A stretch of 64,000 nucleotides of DNA from Caprimulgus europaeus. Taxonomy: Eukaryota > Chordata > Aves > Caprimulgiformes > Caprimulgidae. Position numbers and translations under genes: made by a program. This document shows positions 12,061 to 24,940 of the stretch, piece by piece. Positions within the stretch are counted from its first letter, which is position 1; each line of letters opens with the position of its first letter. The DNA is taken from contig OU015524.1 of NCBI GenBank assembly GCA_907165065.1, positions 42,723,295-42,787,294 of the forward strand, given 5' to 3'. The notes beneath the pieces are model-generated. The model had not been told where the DNA came from, searched no databases, and saw nothing but the letters and a program-made list of their open reading frames with translations.

Positions 12061-15000
12061 CTAGACAGCATAAGTCCTCCACTTTGTATTACTAACTAAA
12101 GCTCTGCTTTCTGCCAAGTCACCTTCTGTCCCACAAGTCTATGCAATTTCGAAGACCATGCATACATGCACAGCTCAAAAAAACTTCATAAATGCAGCAC
12201 TAAGGTGGCAAATTTGAATTCAGAAGAGGATTGCAACGTTTCATGCAGTTAAAGCAAGATGAACTTCCAAAGATTAACATAGACATCGTAAGATTAACAG
12301 TCTAAAAGTCAAATTCCAAATCTAGCAGCAAAGTGAGAACCACATGCTTTTCGCCTCCTCAATGCGAATATTCTCAGGGTTGATATATTTTCATCTATAC
12401 AATGAAGCAGATGTTGACGAATGCTATACCTAGACTTTTTTGTTAGGTATATCTCTTAGGATACTCTCAAACATCATCAAATAGTAATTACAAACGAAAA
12501 TATTTAATTTATGTACACATTATATGTATGCTGGTGTAACTTGTGTGGTTTATTTTTACAGCTGGGTAGTCATCTGTGCTTTGTGACACACATTCAATTT
12601 CAATCACCTAAATGACTATTTAAGTCTTTGAAGTCAGTAAAACCATTTCTTCTTCTTCACTATACACAGCACAGGAGAAGGTTCTAGAGGAAACGCAGGA
12701 AGAAGTCTGAAAAGTCCCAGAAGTATTTAAGTAAAGCTGTAATGCTCTGAACCAGAGCTGTCTCCTGTGCAAAGAGCACTCCTGCACTGGCAAGACCTGT
12801 GACACTTTACACACTGCCTCATCAGAGGGGAGCCACTGCAGCCAGCTCCGTGCCTTTCCTGGGCCCTGCCTTGCCTGGGGACCTGCGCGAGGCCAGAGGC
12901 AGTACAGGTGAGCCTTACGGGTACCGACGGCTTCACACAGGGACGCACCTGTTAAAAGCCACGTTTTATTTGTTGGCCCTCATCCTGTAACGCGGGCCAG
13001 AGTGCCTGTGTCATGAAACAAAAACTGAGGCATGGTGACAACAAAGAGTAGCCGATCACACTGTGGATTAGGACTGCAGTCAGGTCCATGCCGAGATTTC
13101 TGGAAACCAAAAGGAACCCTTCCCAGATTTGACAGAATTCTGAAAGAACGTTATTAAGTTTTTTCATAAATTAACTGGATTTGCTCAAAACATAGCTAGT
13201 CACTCCTGCAAAGGTACTGTTCATTTTTTCATGTTTACTTGCTAGATAGGTAAACTTAGTCCTTTCATAACAAAACAAATAAACCAAAAATTTCATCATT
13301 GTTCCAAGGAACCAACAGCTATAACCATAGTATGTCTTGGCTAGTTTGAGAGATCAAAACAATTCAAGTTAATTCCAAACAGAAATAAACCCACATTTTT
13401 CTATAAGGGGCAAGTATTTCAAAATTCACTTTGAGTAGGTAATGTCAGTTCATTCTGGATTAAAAAATATTTCTGAATGAAAAATCTAATTTTTAAATCT
13501 GAAAGTGTAAAAATACAGGGCTTCCATTTCATCCATGTGCATTTTGAGAGAGCTGGGCTTTTTAGCTATAAAATAGGAAGCTACATGGAATATCCTAATT
13601 GTAAAAAAACTTCCTATCTTGATGCAATCTGACCTGTTTTAGGTTCTCTAAATAACTGCTTACTGCCCCTTAATCAGACAGCATGAGTAGGCAGGGAAGA
13701 TATTTATAGTCGGAGCTTTAGGAGGAGGATCTGGTATTTTGTTTACTACTTTAATTTAATTTTATAAATGAACAGTGCAGATAGTAACAAGAAGCATATG
13801 AATGGAGGTCCGTAGTTGAAAGAAAGCCAAAATGGAACTCTGATGCCAAACTTGAAGTGGAAAGGGAGCTGCCTCTTCCAGCTCACCTAGAGAAAAGGAA
13901 AGTTGCGCTCAACAGAGTAGCATGAACAAAGCAGGGTGCTTCCATAAGCTCATTCCCACATCAGAGGTAGGTTAGGACTATTCCCACTAAAGCTGGTAGA
14001 GTCACACGGCTACAAACTATGTGTGCCTAAAAAGAAGGAAAATCAAATCAAAGCAGAAATAAGCAAGCTGAGCAGGAAAGAAAATACAAAATTCTCAAGC
14101 AGAGAAACACATCAAACTATGCAGATATGGAATTTTAAGCTGACATCCGAGAGCCAGCAGGTATATTTGAGGTAGAAATGACACAGATTGCTTACAATGT
14201 GGTAAGACAAAAAGAATACTCATGATTGCCAAACAGATTAGAAGAAATAAGGTGGCACAGAGAGATCAGAAATGGAGGCAGCAGACCTGAATTGTCAACT
14301 ATTTTAATCTTTTATTTGGCAAAAGGTGTGCACTTGTAGTTCATGCTGAAATAAATGCTGGTAAGGGCCTACCCAGGAGAACACCTGTACCCCAGGAGAA
14401 CACTGTGGCAACAAGATATAATTTCCCATGCACCAGGAACACCAAGAAGGCCAGAACTTTCCTAAGAGGAGCAGCAGGTCTGTGGGTGAATTCACTCAGT
14501 ATTTCTTACCACAGTTCCAACTTATGAAGGATCTTTGACTCTGACACCACCTAAGCAAAAGCCTTCTGGCACGCTTTGCATTAAGCTCCTTGAAAATTAG
14601 CTAAAGGAAGCACAGTTTCCACCTCCTGTGTCAACCTTTATCCTTTTTTTAATGAAATGGAAATTGTTTCACAGAGTTTATATTTAACATCCACTTGCTC
14701 CCCAAAAGCTGTCGTATCATTCTCTCAAGAACTCACTCCTCCCTGTTTTCACTGTTCATCAAACTTGCAGTCCTTTCAACCTGCTTCTTATTCTTCCTCT
14801 CACAAAATCTTAGAATGAGAATAAAAACCCAACTTTTCAATAAAACTTCAAAAATACTGAGCATTGCAACAATGTTTCCCTAGATCATTCTTCTACACCA
14901 ACTTAGTGAGATTTAGAAGAACAGTTGCCTGTGAAACAATCACCTGTGAAAATAATCACCATTAATTTTCAGCTGTAACACTTCTGTGTAGGAACACAAT

Positions 15001-15161
15001 AGCTCACATCTGCCAAAACTGTCCCAGAAAGGCTACAGGAAGACAAAGAACCTTATGAGGGCTCAGTAAGTCAATGACTCTTCAAGCAATCATCTTTCCA
15101 TAGGCACAGCCTGTTTCTTTGTGAAATAGTAGGATGGTTTCTCAAGAAAGAAGTCCATTAA

Positions 15162-15184
15162 AAATAAAATAAAATAAATAAATA
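15162..15184 (+). repeat. (AAAT)n simple repeat
   Basis: Short run of aaaat/aaat units in intergenic DNA. Confidence 0.75.
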
Positions 15185-15459
15185 GTGTAAACTGTCAACA
15201 GAATCTTAAAAGAGGGATCAAAAAGTCCTTTTATTTTCAAAGCATGTCATAACTGCACTTTTGCTTGTAGCAAATATCCACTAGTTTAAAGCTTAACCAA
15301 CAGAAATATGAATTACTTAAAGAAGACATTGATAATTTAGATTGGTCCAAAATGTTTTATTCTGTTAAAAATTGTGCAAAAATTTCCCAAAGCTAAGCAG
15401 AAAGGTGAGTGTGTTACAAAATGTATTTATTTTTTATTACAGTTTGAAAGAAAGAATCC

Positions 15460-15476
15460 TTTTTTTTTTTTTTTTT
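15460..15476 (+). repeat. T homopolymer
   Basis: Run of 17 T residues in intergenic DNA. Confidence 0.8.
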
Positions 15477-15819
15477 CCGATACAATAAATACAACCCACC
15501 TTCTTCAGTATAAGAAACATATTATTTTGTAAGTTCAGAAAAAACCCAAGGAATTAAATTCAATATCTAAAGATAATATGAATAAACATTAAACTCGCTT
15601 CATATTCCTGAAATGAACACAGACAGAAGGAAGGTAGAAAGAGAGCAGAGAAGAGAAGAGAACCATACATCTGGGAACCAAAATTCTGACTTTATCTGAG
15701 ATAAGGCAAAGCACCGTGGGTACTGAGCATATCAGCCCTCCCACCAAGAGGCACAGCCTTTGACTCAGAAAAATCCCCATGCTACTCATGTGTGATGTCA
15801 CTAACAATACAGAAACTAA

Positions 15820-15822
<3 letters not shown>

Positions 15823-15859
<37 letters not shown>

Positions 15860-15873
15860 TTATTTATTTATTT
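15823..15873. repeat. Compound (TA)n-(TTTA)n microsatellite
   Basis: About 33 bases of alternating T/A pass directly into about five TTTA units. It is probably polymorphic in length. Confidence 0.9.
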
Positions 15874-17874
15874 TAAGTGCACTATTTCAAATGAGAGGTT
15901 TGTAAATAAAAATTCGAGAAAGAGCTGAAAAAATGCATTGCTGGCTTCATAGTAGCAAATGACATTATCAGAAGATCCCAAAGTGCTTCATCAGCTATAT
16001 ATAGAGACGACTTACTCTGTTCCTGAAATTTAGCCATGGATGAAGTGTAGCAAGAAACATTTATAGGACAGACAAATACTACCAAAGCATAGCTCGGGCT
16101 TCAGGAGTATGGAGAAAATGCTGACTGCACTGAGATCACTGGCTTTTGCCAACCCTTTGTGTGGAAGGAAAATCACGGGGCTTAGATATGAGATGATCCA
16201 CACCAGCTTAAGATGCCCAATGTGACCTTGAGCAGGTCAATTCAGATAAAATTTTCCCAAAAAGCTAAGTGTTGAGCCATTAGACTATGCTCACCGAGTG
16301 AAAGAGAAACAAGCTGCTTATGCGGCATTCTCCTGTCTCTAAAATAGTGTCACCAATGCTTCCTTTGATCCTTAATGTCCACCCAGAATACAAATTCTCT
16401 GAAGCAGAGGCTTTTTCTGTCTAAAAGCCCTAAGGAGTCTACAGAACAATTCCAGTTACAGTGTGCTTTACCTACCATATACCCTTCACCTCCATGTTTG
16501 TCTCTCAGATCTGTGTGTAGCCTGCACCCCAAAATGCCTGCCATTACTCTAGCATGTCAGGCTTGCTCAGGCATTCATGGTCCCATATACTCTGGATGGG
16601 GTGTCCCGTCTGTTTGTAGGGCCACACTTGCAGCCTTGTAGCCTCCACAGCAGATGGTCCTCCTTCTCAGAGAGGCTTCAAGGCAGATATTAGTAGGAAA
16701 CACTCACCATCTGGTCTCTGCCACAGTATCACCAGGCAGTAGTGTGATACATAACAACCATCACAAACTGCAATGTGAGTGCTGAAAGGTGTAACGTAGC
16801 AGAGGGCAAACCCTCTAGTGATGGGGACTGCCAGGCAGCGCTACACAACATCATACCTTTCATGAATGAGGAGAGCCCTCAGACCTCATATTCTGACATA
16901 TTTCTAAATTTTCTATTTTTAAATATTTCAGAAGAAACCATGATACCTGAACTCCCTTATCCCTTGAGCGAGCCTCTTGAGGGTGCCTTTTTTGTTTAAC
17001 AGTTCTTGTCTGGGTAGATGTAACTCACAAAGAGATTAGATCACGAGCTAAATAATATCATAAACTTCAACAGATGTTTTGCACAGGTTAGAAATGTAAC
17101 ATCAAAGCAAAAAATGAGAAATGTATATGGTAATTAAAATACAACACTGAAGTCAGTCTGTTAGCACACTGAAGTTGTAGAGCAATATGCAGATGGTTAC
17201 AACGTAATACACACAGTAACAGGTGGGGAAACTACAAATAGTGCTGGCATCAGATTGGAAAAAATGGTGAGGCAGATCCAGGATTTTAAAAATGGTTCAG
17301 TGACATGAATGCAAGAGGCAGGACTAGGGGTATAGCATGGCCTATTACAGACCTTCTGAAGAAACCTTCACACCATCACGTGTTCTCAGAACCCTGGCTA
17401 CGTTCGTTTTATGTTGGCTTCGCCTTATCATATAAAGATACTAAGCAAGGAAGAAACTGCACAACCAGAGCAATGTGACAGCCTGCAACTGACAATTTGT
17501 ACTTCAGGAACAAAGTTTTTTACAACCTGGTAAAAAAACCCTTAGCGAGCCAGACTGTGACCCATAACTGATTTACCTGAGACTATTTGTCTAAAAAAGT
17601 ACAACATTATTCAGCAATAGTTTTGGATGCACTGAGAAAAGAGAACAGAGAAGTGTGTGTGAGGTAAGGAATGTACAGACAACATGCCTTTATTAATCTA
17701 GAAAAAAAACACTGTCAACTAAGTCAGAGTTTCCAGACAATAGTTATCCAAGGGGCACAGATGAGACCTGGCAGGTTTTAAATCACTGAGTTATGAGGTA
17801 GAGATGATGGGCACAGGATATGGACACTGGATATCAGACACTGCTGAGTTCTAAACTCAGCATTTGTGCAGACT

Positions 17875-17955
17875 GACTGAATGACTTTAGACAAGTTGCA
17901 GCCTCTGTGCCCTCATTTCTCTTTTCAGATACACCAGTGTAATTTCACTAACATC
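17875..17955 (+). repeat. Possible ancient MIR/CORE-SINE remnant
   Basis: The segment reads 'gactttagacaagttgcagc' followed by 'ctctgtgccctcatttctc'. This follows the MIR core layout (tgaccttgggcaagt...ctctgtgcctcagtttcctc). It is diverged, and the call is from recalled consensus only. Confidence 0.4.
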
Positions 17956-19454
17956 AACGTAATTAAAGTTACACACTCAATAAGGCAACCCAGTTGAACT
18001 AATTGCCAGTCTGTAAAAAATTAATACTAGCTACTCATTACACAGGAGCGATACAAAGATTAGCAAAAGGGGCAAACTTACCCCTGTGTAAGAAAGCGCT
18101 GGGCACAACCTGAATTGCTGCCAAACAGGGATAAAATGTTCTTTTTGCAACATGTATAGTACAAGTTTTCCTCTTCCAGAACTGCTGTCATAACATTCTG
18201 TCCAACAAAGCTTTACTCTGACATTCAGCTGCATTAAGAAGCAGCACTGAGAAAATGCTTCTGCCATGTCTAACGTGAAAGCAGCAAGGACTGAATTTTC
18301 CAATTCCTGTTCTGAAGACAATTTTTCCCTGTCCAACTGTGATCTCTCTCACTAACTCTGGCCATATTCTCATCTCAGGAGCAATGGGTATCAGTTTTGC
18401 ACAACATACTTTCCAGTACAAAGCTGGTAGCTCTTGAGATCTACCAGCAATAACCTACTCATGGTGAAGGCTCTGGTACATTCTCAGTCCCTCTGCATGC
18501 GGACAAGTCCTTTGTTTCTCAGTTGGCTCACCTCTCTCCCTCCCCAAGTTCAGTTTAGCATAAGCAAAGGAGGAGAGTATCTCTCTGTTTCTTCACTTTG
18601 AAAACAGTTTGTCTATGGGGTAAATGCAGCGCAGTTGTGCTAAAGTGCAGTCTAGATCTCTGTTGTGTCCTATAGTTAAATGTAGAATAGCTGTAATCTT
18701 CCAGAATTTCATAACTGAACCAAATTCAAGAGGGTTTTTTTTTCAAGCCAGATGCTGTTCTAGGTATTTTTTCCAGTTCACATGGACAATAGGTACTGGA
18801 GGTGGAGTCAGCAACTAGGACAAAGGTGAACCTACTCCTATAGGCTGTAAGGCTCCACATGTATTTATAGCAAACTCTTGAATTCATTTTTGAGTTGAGA
18901 TAGTCTGAACACATCTTTCCCCGGACTCTTTTCCCAGGATAAAAGCATTCAGCAGGAAGCTTATTTTGCAGTTCAAATGGGTGAATTCAAAAATATCATG
19001 GATTCCTCCAGGGGAATTATTCAGTTATGAATGCACTTCTAGAACACCAAGACACTTTTTCATTTGTTCCCTATGGCTCAGCAATCCCCCTTACATCTCC
19101 TTCATAGGTAACCCTGGCACACAGATATCTACGGAAAACTAGGCCGATCGGGCCCCAAATTGGTAGGATCTGATTTTTTACTGTTAAAGTGCCAGTGGTG
19201 GAAGTCAGGAGGGTCATAGACTGCACTTTCAACTGCAGGAGAGAATGTTTAAAACAACGCATGATGGAAATACCAGACAAATACAGGATTCTGCTGGGCC
19301 TAAATGTTCAAACCACCAGGCATACTCAGTGCTCAAAAAGACAGTACGTAACTGCACTCTGTAAAGCACTTCAGGGGAAAGACAAACTCCATAGTACCAG
19401 CATTCATTATCCTAAAACTATCTCCTGGAGGGGGAAATGGAACTGTGGACAGTT

Positions 19455-19545
19455 CAGAGTGTGTGCCTTAGTTTTCTTTCTGTAGACCAGGAATAATACT
19501 AATGCTGTGAAGTGTAAGGAAGTACGTGAAAATCAAATACCCAAC
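19455..19545 (+). repeat. Possible ancient MIR/CORE-SINE remnant
   Basis: The order 'tgtgccttagttttctttct', then 'aataatactaatgctgtgaag', resembles the 3' half of a MIR core (gtgcctcagtttcctcatctg...aataatacctacctcatagg). It is diverged and weakly supported. Confidence 0.3.
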
Positions 19546-22500
19546 AGATTTGGCATACTTGAAGACAAGTACAAATACGGTGATGACCAGAGCTGAAAAT
19601 AATAAATTATGTATTTGGAGCACACTTCAACTGAGTGCAACAGACCTTAGTTGAATTAAAAGAAAAAAACAACTTATAATGCTGTAGAGCACTACTTATG
19701 TAACACATTGAATAAAGCAGGATTTCTGGAGAAAAAGTAGTTTGTGACTATGAGTTAGATTCTGCATTGTGATACATACAAAGCAGCTGAATTAAGATGG
19801 CTTGGGAACTTAACTCTGGCATAGTCCACCATTAATTGACTTGTGATGTTGATGTTCTTTTCAGATATCTGCTCTACAGCTAATTATAAATACATTATAA
19901 ATTAAGTAATTATAAATGAGTTCTAAATTGGAAGACAGTTGTAGTTCACAACAATGTTTTGTTCTCCCTCTACAGACGAAAAAGAGGCACATGCATCACC
20001 ATACTGTTAAGAATCAGCAGGTATTGCAAGCCAAAGGGATCCTACCACAAGTAAAGCGAGGAAGATTTTGGACTGTCACCTCTCCTGTGCAGTATTTGAG
20101 AGCATCACAGCAGGAACTGCTCTGACTCTGGTCACCAGGCTTATTTAAAAGAGGTGTATCAGCACCAGTAGCAGAGTCACCTGATTCTTAGCATCACACA
20201 CTCCCCTTCACTACATGTTCAAGACCAGGCTGCCTTTCTACCCACTACACTCTGTCAAGCCTTCTGCAGAAATAGCACCCTCCTCTCAGTGTGTCCAAGG
20301 AATTGCCTCCGATGTCACTGGGCCTCTAAGTCTCTCTCAGGTAGTTTCTCTGCAGAGAACTCTCCTAGGTCACTGGTATACACAATACATGCAGAATTAC
20401 AAGAGAGTAAGAAATGCATTGGAAAAAACATTGACATATACTTTTGCCTGTAAGAGTTATTAGCTGCTATCAAGAACATTTCCAGGTGTCAAGACTGTTT
20501 TATGAAAGGTGGCAGAGTCTTTACATCATATCGAGACAGCAGGGCCACTATTTTAACTCTGAAAAGATGGCACCTCTAGTAAATCAGCAAATCTGGAGAT
20601 CCAGGCTTATCAGTAAACCTCAGTTGCACACCCTCACCACCTAAATCAAACACACTATTTCTTCAAATAACAAGCTTTTTCCTCAAGAATTCCCAAGATG
20701 CATAACAGCATGAAGAGTTTCCAATGCACAATGAAAGCAAAACCAAAAGCCAAACATTTTTTTAAATGTCACTGAAATGCAGAGAAAAGTTTGAGAGATT
20801 TTTCTGATTGCAGATATTTTGTATAACTCAGTGTCACAAAAATGCAGTCTCTGACATTCTAATACTGCTTAAATATTACACTTTCTCATATACATATATA
20901 TGCATATATACCAATGTTAAAAAATGTTCACTTGTTCCCAGTGTTCACAGTGCCACTGTGCTAGGTGTTGCATGAATACATAACTCATCCCTACACAAAA
21001 ATATGTAAAATAAATAAACTGTATAAAGCGGATAAATAAAAATATGTAACAATATAGCTGAACAGCAAAATTAGCAGATATATATTCTGCTCTCTGCTAC
21101 TGAATGTGGATCATACTGTTCTTGGCTTTATCATACAAAGTTATCAGCTCATTCTAGTTCAAACCACATATTCACCAGACATGGAAAAGGCCCACGGACT
21201 GGCAGTGACTGGGGCAAATTAAGAAAGGAAAGCAGCACCGGCTTCAATAGCCAGCCCAGGAAAAGGCTGAAATTTGTAATCCTTGTATAGGAATGACACT
21301 ATTGCTCCTTCAGGGAAAGATCTGCGATTCATCTCAGCATTTCAAAAAAACCCCAGCAAATGGCTGGGTGACAAGCAAACAGAAGTTCAAACAGCTGCAG
21401 GTCAGGAATGGGTGGTTGCACCATGTGAGATTTGCTGCTATTCCAATGCCTGTCAGTTGCTTGAATAGCAGGCGATGGCAAGACAGTATACTGCAGTAAG
21501 AAAAGTATGTTGTGATAAACATGTTCCTTATTGACCACTTTTTCCTTCTCTCCATCCTTCAGTTTATTGAATCTTTTACTGTTTACAGACCTGCTATGAA
21601 AGATGAGACATGTCTAGTACACAACACTCTCCTTATTGCTTATTACATCCAAGTCCTAATGGCCACTTTGCTACACTCTGATTACCAACTTCTCCTGATG
21701 CATTAAACAATGTGACCCACAGCTAACACACGGTAGATCTGTGACACCTACTCTCTCAGCAGATTGTCTGGCCCAGGTGTCTTTTCATAATAATAAACAG
21801 CTAACACAGAATCATATTTCCCAGCCTAATAAATATCAACTAAGGAAAAAGGACTATCGCAGTCACAGAAATAACAAGATACATTTTCCTATTTTTCATT
21901 GCAACAATTGTGCAGTCATTAAAATCCAACTTTCTAGTTGACTTTTTACACAGTAAACAAAAAAATCACAGTTCATCAAGTAGTTCAGCACTGAAAACAC
22001 TACTTTTTTCTTCCATATTTCACCGTCTGCATTTGTCTTCCTTACTCTCCCTGTTGCATTTGAGACAAACTTGACCTGCCTCAAGTGGATACAAATGGAG
22101 TTACAAAAATGACTATTCCTTACTCTTTTCATGACAATGCTTTTTCTGCACGTGCCTAGCTGAAGCTAGTTGGTTTATTTGGGGTTTATTTCTCCTTGTC
22201 TAGAATATGTATTTAAAAGCTTCCTTTATAACAATTTTGGTTCAAAAGCCCTCAGTTTGTATTACCATATCAGAAAGCCTTTAACACAGTAAAATCCCCA
22301 AAATAGCTTCTCACCACCCCATCCAGAGGGTTTCTATTTATTATTAGATTTGGAATGCAGCTACACATGAGAATTTATGGCTGGGGGAAGCTGCAATAGA
22401 TTTTCCAAGAAAAGCCAGGGAAACATGACACTGCCTGCCACAGTGGTCACTAAGTTGGTGATGTGCTTGATACACTGCCTAGCAAGGAAGCTTCTTCCAG

Positions 22501-24940
22501 CCCTTCAGTTCCACTGAAGAATTATCCTCCCCTCTGTCCTGTTCCAGCAATGAGAACTGCAATTCTCTGTAACTTCAGCCGCTATCAAATTAAGCTTGAT
22601 TGCTTCTGCCCCTAGTTACATCAGCTACACACACATACAACTTCACTGACCTCGTCAGAACTACTTCTGAGTTTCACTAATGTACACATAAAAAGATTAA
22701 GCCCTTGGGGGACGACGGGTAGATAGGGAAAACAAATCTTACCTCTCTCATTTTATATATTTGTGTTGCTACACAACACAATGACTCCAATCTCTTTGCT
22801 TCTAACGAAAGCTTAGCCAATGCAATAATGGCCTCAAGGCCTTATCAATGTACACACTGCAGAAGGGAACTGCCTCAGCCTTCCACGATGTCCAGAGGCG
22901 AAGAGTGACTGATGCATTGTCACAGAGAGCAGAAAGAATTGAAAACAGATAAAAATACATTACTGCAGTCTTAAAGTAAACAATCAAGCACTGTTCTTCC
23001 TGATAATTACAGTAACTCTATAAATGCAGAGACCACAGATGTATTCTTACATATTATAAGCTTCTGACAGGGAGCAGATATGTACATGAATTAAGAACAA
23101 AGGACATATTAGGACAGATTTAACTGCACAGCCTCCAAAACTACAAAACTTTGGCATGCCTCCTACAACCAACAGCAAAACAAAATATATCCCTTGACAA
23201 TAAGGTTACCCCGGCTTACAAGATGTTCAAGCCTCTGCTCCAGAACACAGATCGGTTTACAGGTCAGTCAGCATAAATATACCCACATTAAACACACACA
23301 TCTGTTAACACCCACTTTTGCTTAAAAAGTTAGAGAACTTGATACATTCTAAGGGACTTACAGTCTCCTTTGCATATCCTAGAAAGGTTTTAATATTACT
23401 TAATTACACTGCAATCAGATCATATTTTAGATGTCAGGCACTGTCACATTTCCTATTAGAAATGGCACGAGGAAACCTCAGGGAACATGCCAAGATTATG
23501 AGCAAGAGATGGTGAAGCGCACGGAAGGCAGCTCTCTCCCATTCCCTTCAGAACTGTTTGAGCAGTACAAAATCACGGTACCTGACTCAGTTAAAGAAGG
23601 TAGTGCAGGAAGAAAAAAGAAGCATCATTTTTGCAAATGAATTAATAAGCTTTTGAGAGTACTTAATACAAACACCCTCTAATTTTGGATGTAAACAATA
23701 AATCGTATAGGGAGTACTCAGTTCCTTACATTCATTCTGATATATTACAATTGAATGCTATTGAACTCTCCTTTTTTTGCATCAGAAGCAATCCCCTTTT
23801 CCTCTTTAAATGAAATTCCTTCCCATCTGTTGCTTACACATGAAACCAAACCAAAAGATGCATTCCAGGAGTGCACCTAATGGGAATTAGGTTTACAGGG
23901 CAGAACAAGATCTAGTCTGCATAAAACCTTTGAAATGCATTGCAGTGTGACCAGGATTCCTCAGCAGCACTTCATTCTACAAGTTTCCTCTGAGTTGCAT
24001 TACTTACCAAAGTAGATACAGCTCTGTATATGCACAGCTGGTGAGGTGAGTTGGAAGGAAAGGGATATAAAGACTAGAGCTTTATCTTTGTAAAAACATC
24101 AAATAGATCTGATCCAGCAGTAGCACAAATTTACCCAGATATAAAGAACATTAGAAATTTAATAGTGTTTGCATTTCTCAGTCAAATCTTTTCAAACACA
24201 TCAATGCTTACGAGTGAACAGGCTTACAGAAAACCCTCAAAACAGTGTTTTTCCAAATAAAAATTAGCATATGACATTTCATATTCTAAGACTTCAAGGT
24301 TTTATCTGTCAAATGCAGTTTAACAGCAACCATCAGCAGAGGTGATCTCAGCTGTAGTATGGCTATGAGAATTTCACCCACACAGACCAGCTATGTGGTG
24401 AAGCAGGCACTGAGAATCTACAGGGACCGGCTGAAACAGGCTTGGATTTAATTTCAGAAAAGCATCTTCTTGTAGTCCAGCATGGAGTAAATCTTTGTGA
24501 TACTCAGCTTCGCCACTGGGGAATTACAAAGCCAGCTAAGCATATTTCCTAACAGACTTTCTGTTTTTATATTTTTTCCCCAGGAAACACTTTTTTCAAA
24601 TTAAATCAAGAACAAATATTTTTCCCTCTGCAGAAGGTGTCTCTGTTCCTCCAATTAAACTCCAAAGGGAATCCCAGCTTTACTCTGAAACCAAACAAGA
24701 ATGGAACAGAAAGCACAAATGTATAAAACCTCTGTCTTGCAGCCCTCCATGGGAATAGAACAGAGTGGGATAGGAGTAGTGGAAAACCTGAACACATTTC
24801 AGCATTTACAACTTCTAGTTTATCTTTCTGGCTAGAGTATTCAAATAATAAAGTACATTGCTAAAGAATGCCAGTTTTTTGCCCCTTGCAAAGTCTATGT
24901 ATTTTAATGCTTGGTATTTTTAGACATGGAAATATGCATA

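Larger units (their letters stand above)
12061..24935. other. Intergenic DNA between ACTN2 and HEATR1, no gene seen
   Basis: About 12.9 kb with no coding exon, tRNA or other RNA gene I can support. Short open frames here lack start context, homology and splice support. Contents that can be named are a GC-richer exon-like segment at 12,562-12,907, microsatellites at 15.16 and 15.82 kb, a T-run at 15,460, and a few possible ancient SINE remnants. No CR1 or LTR copy was recognised, unlike the region to the right. Confidence 0.7.
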
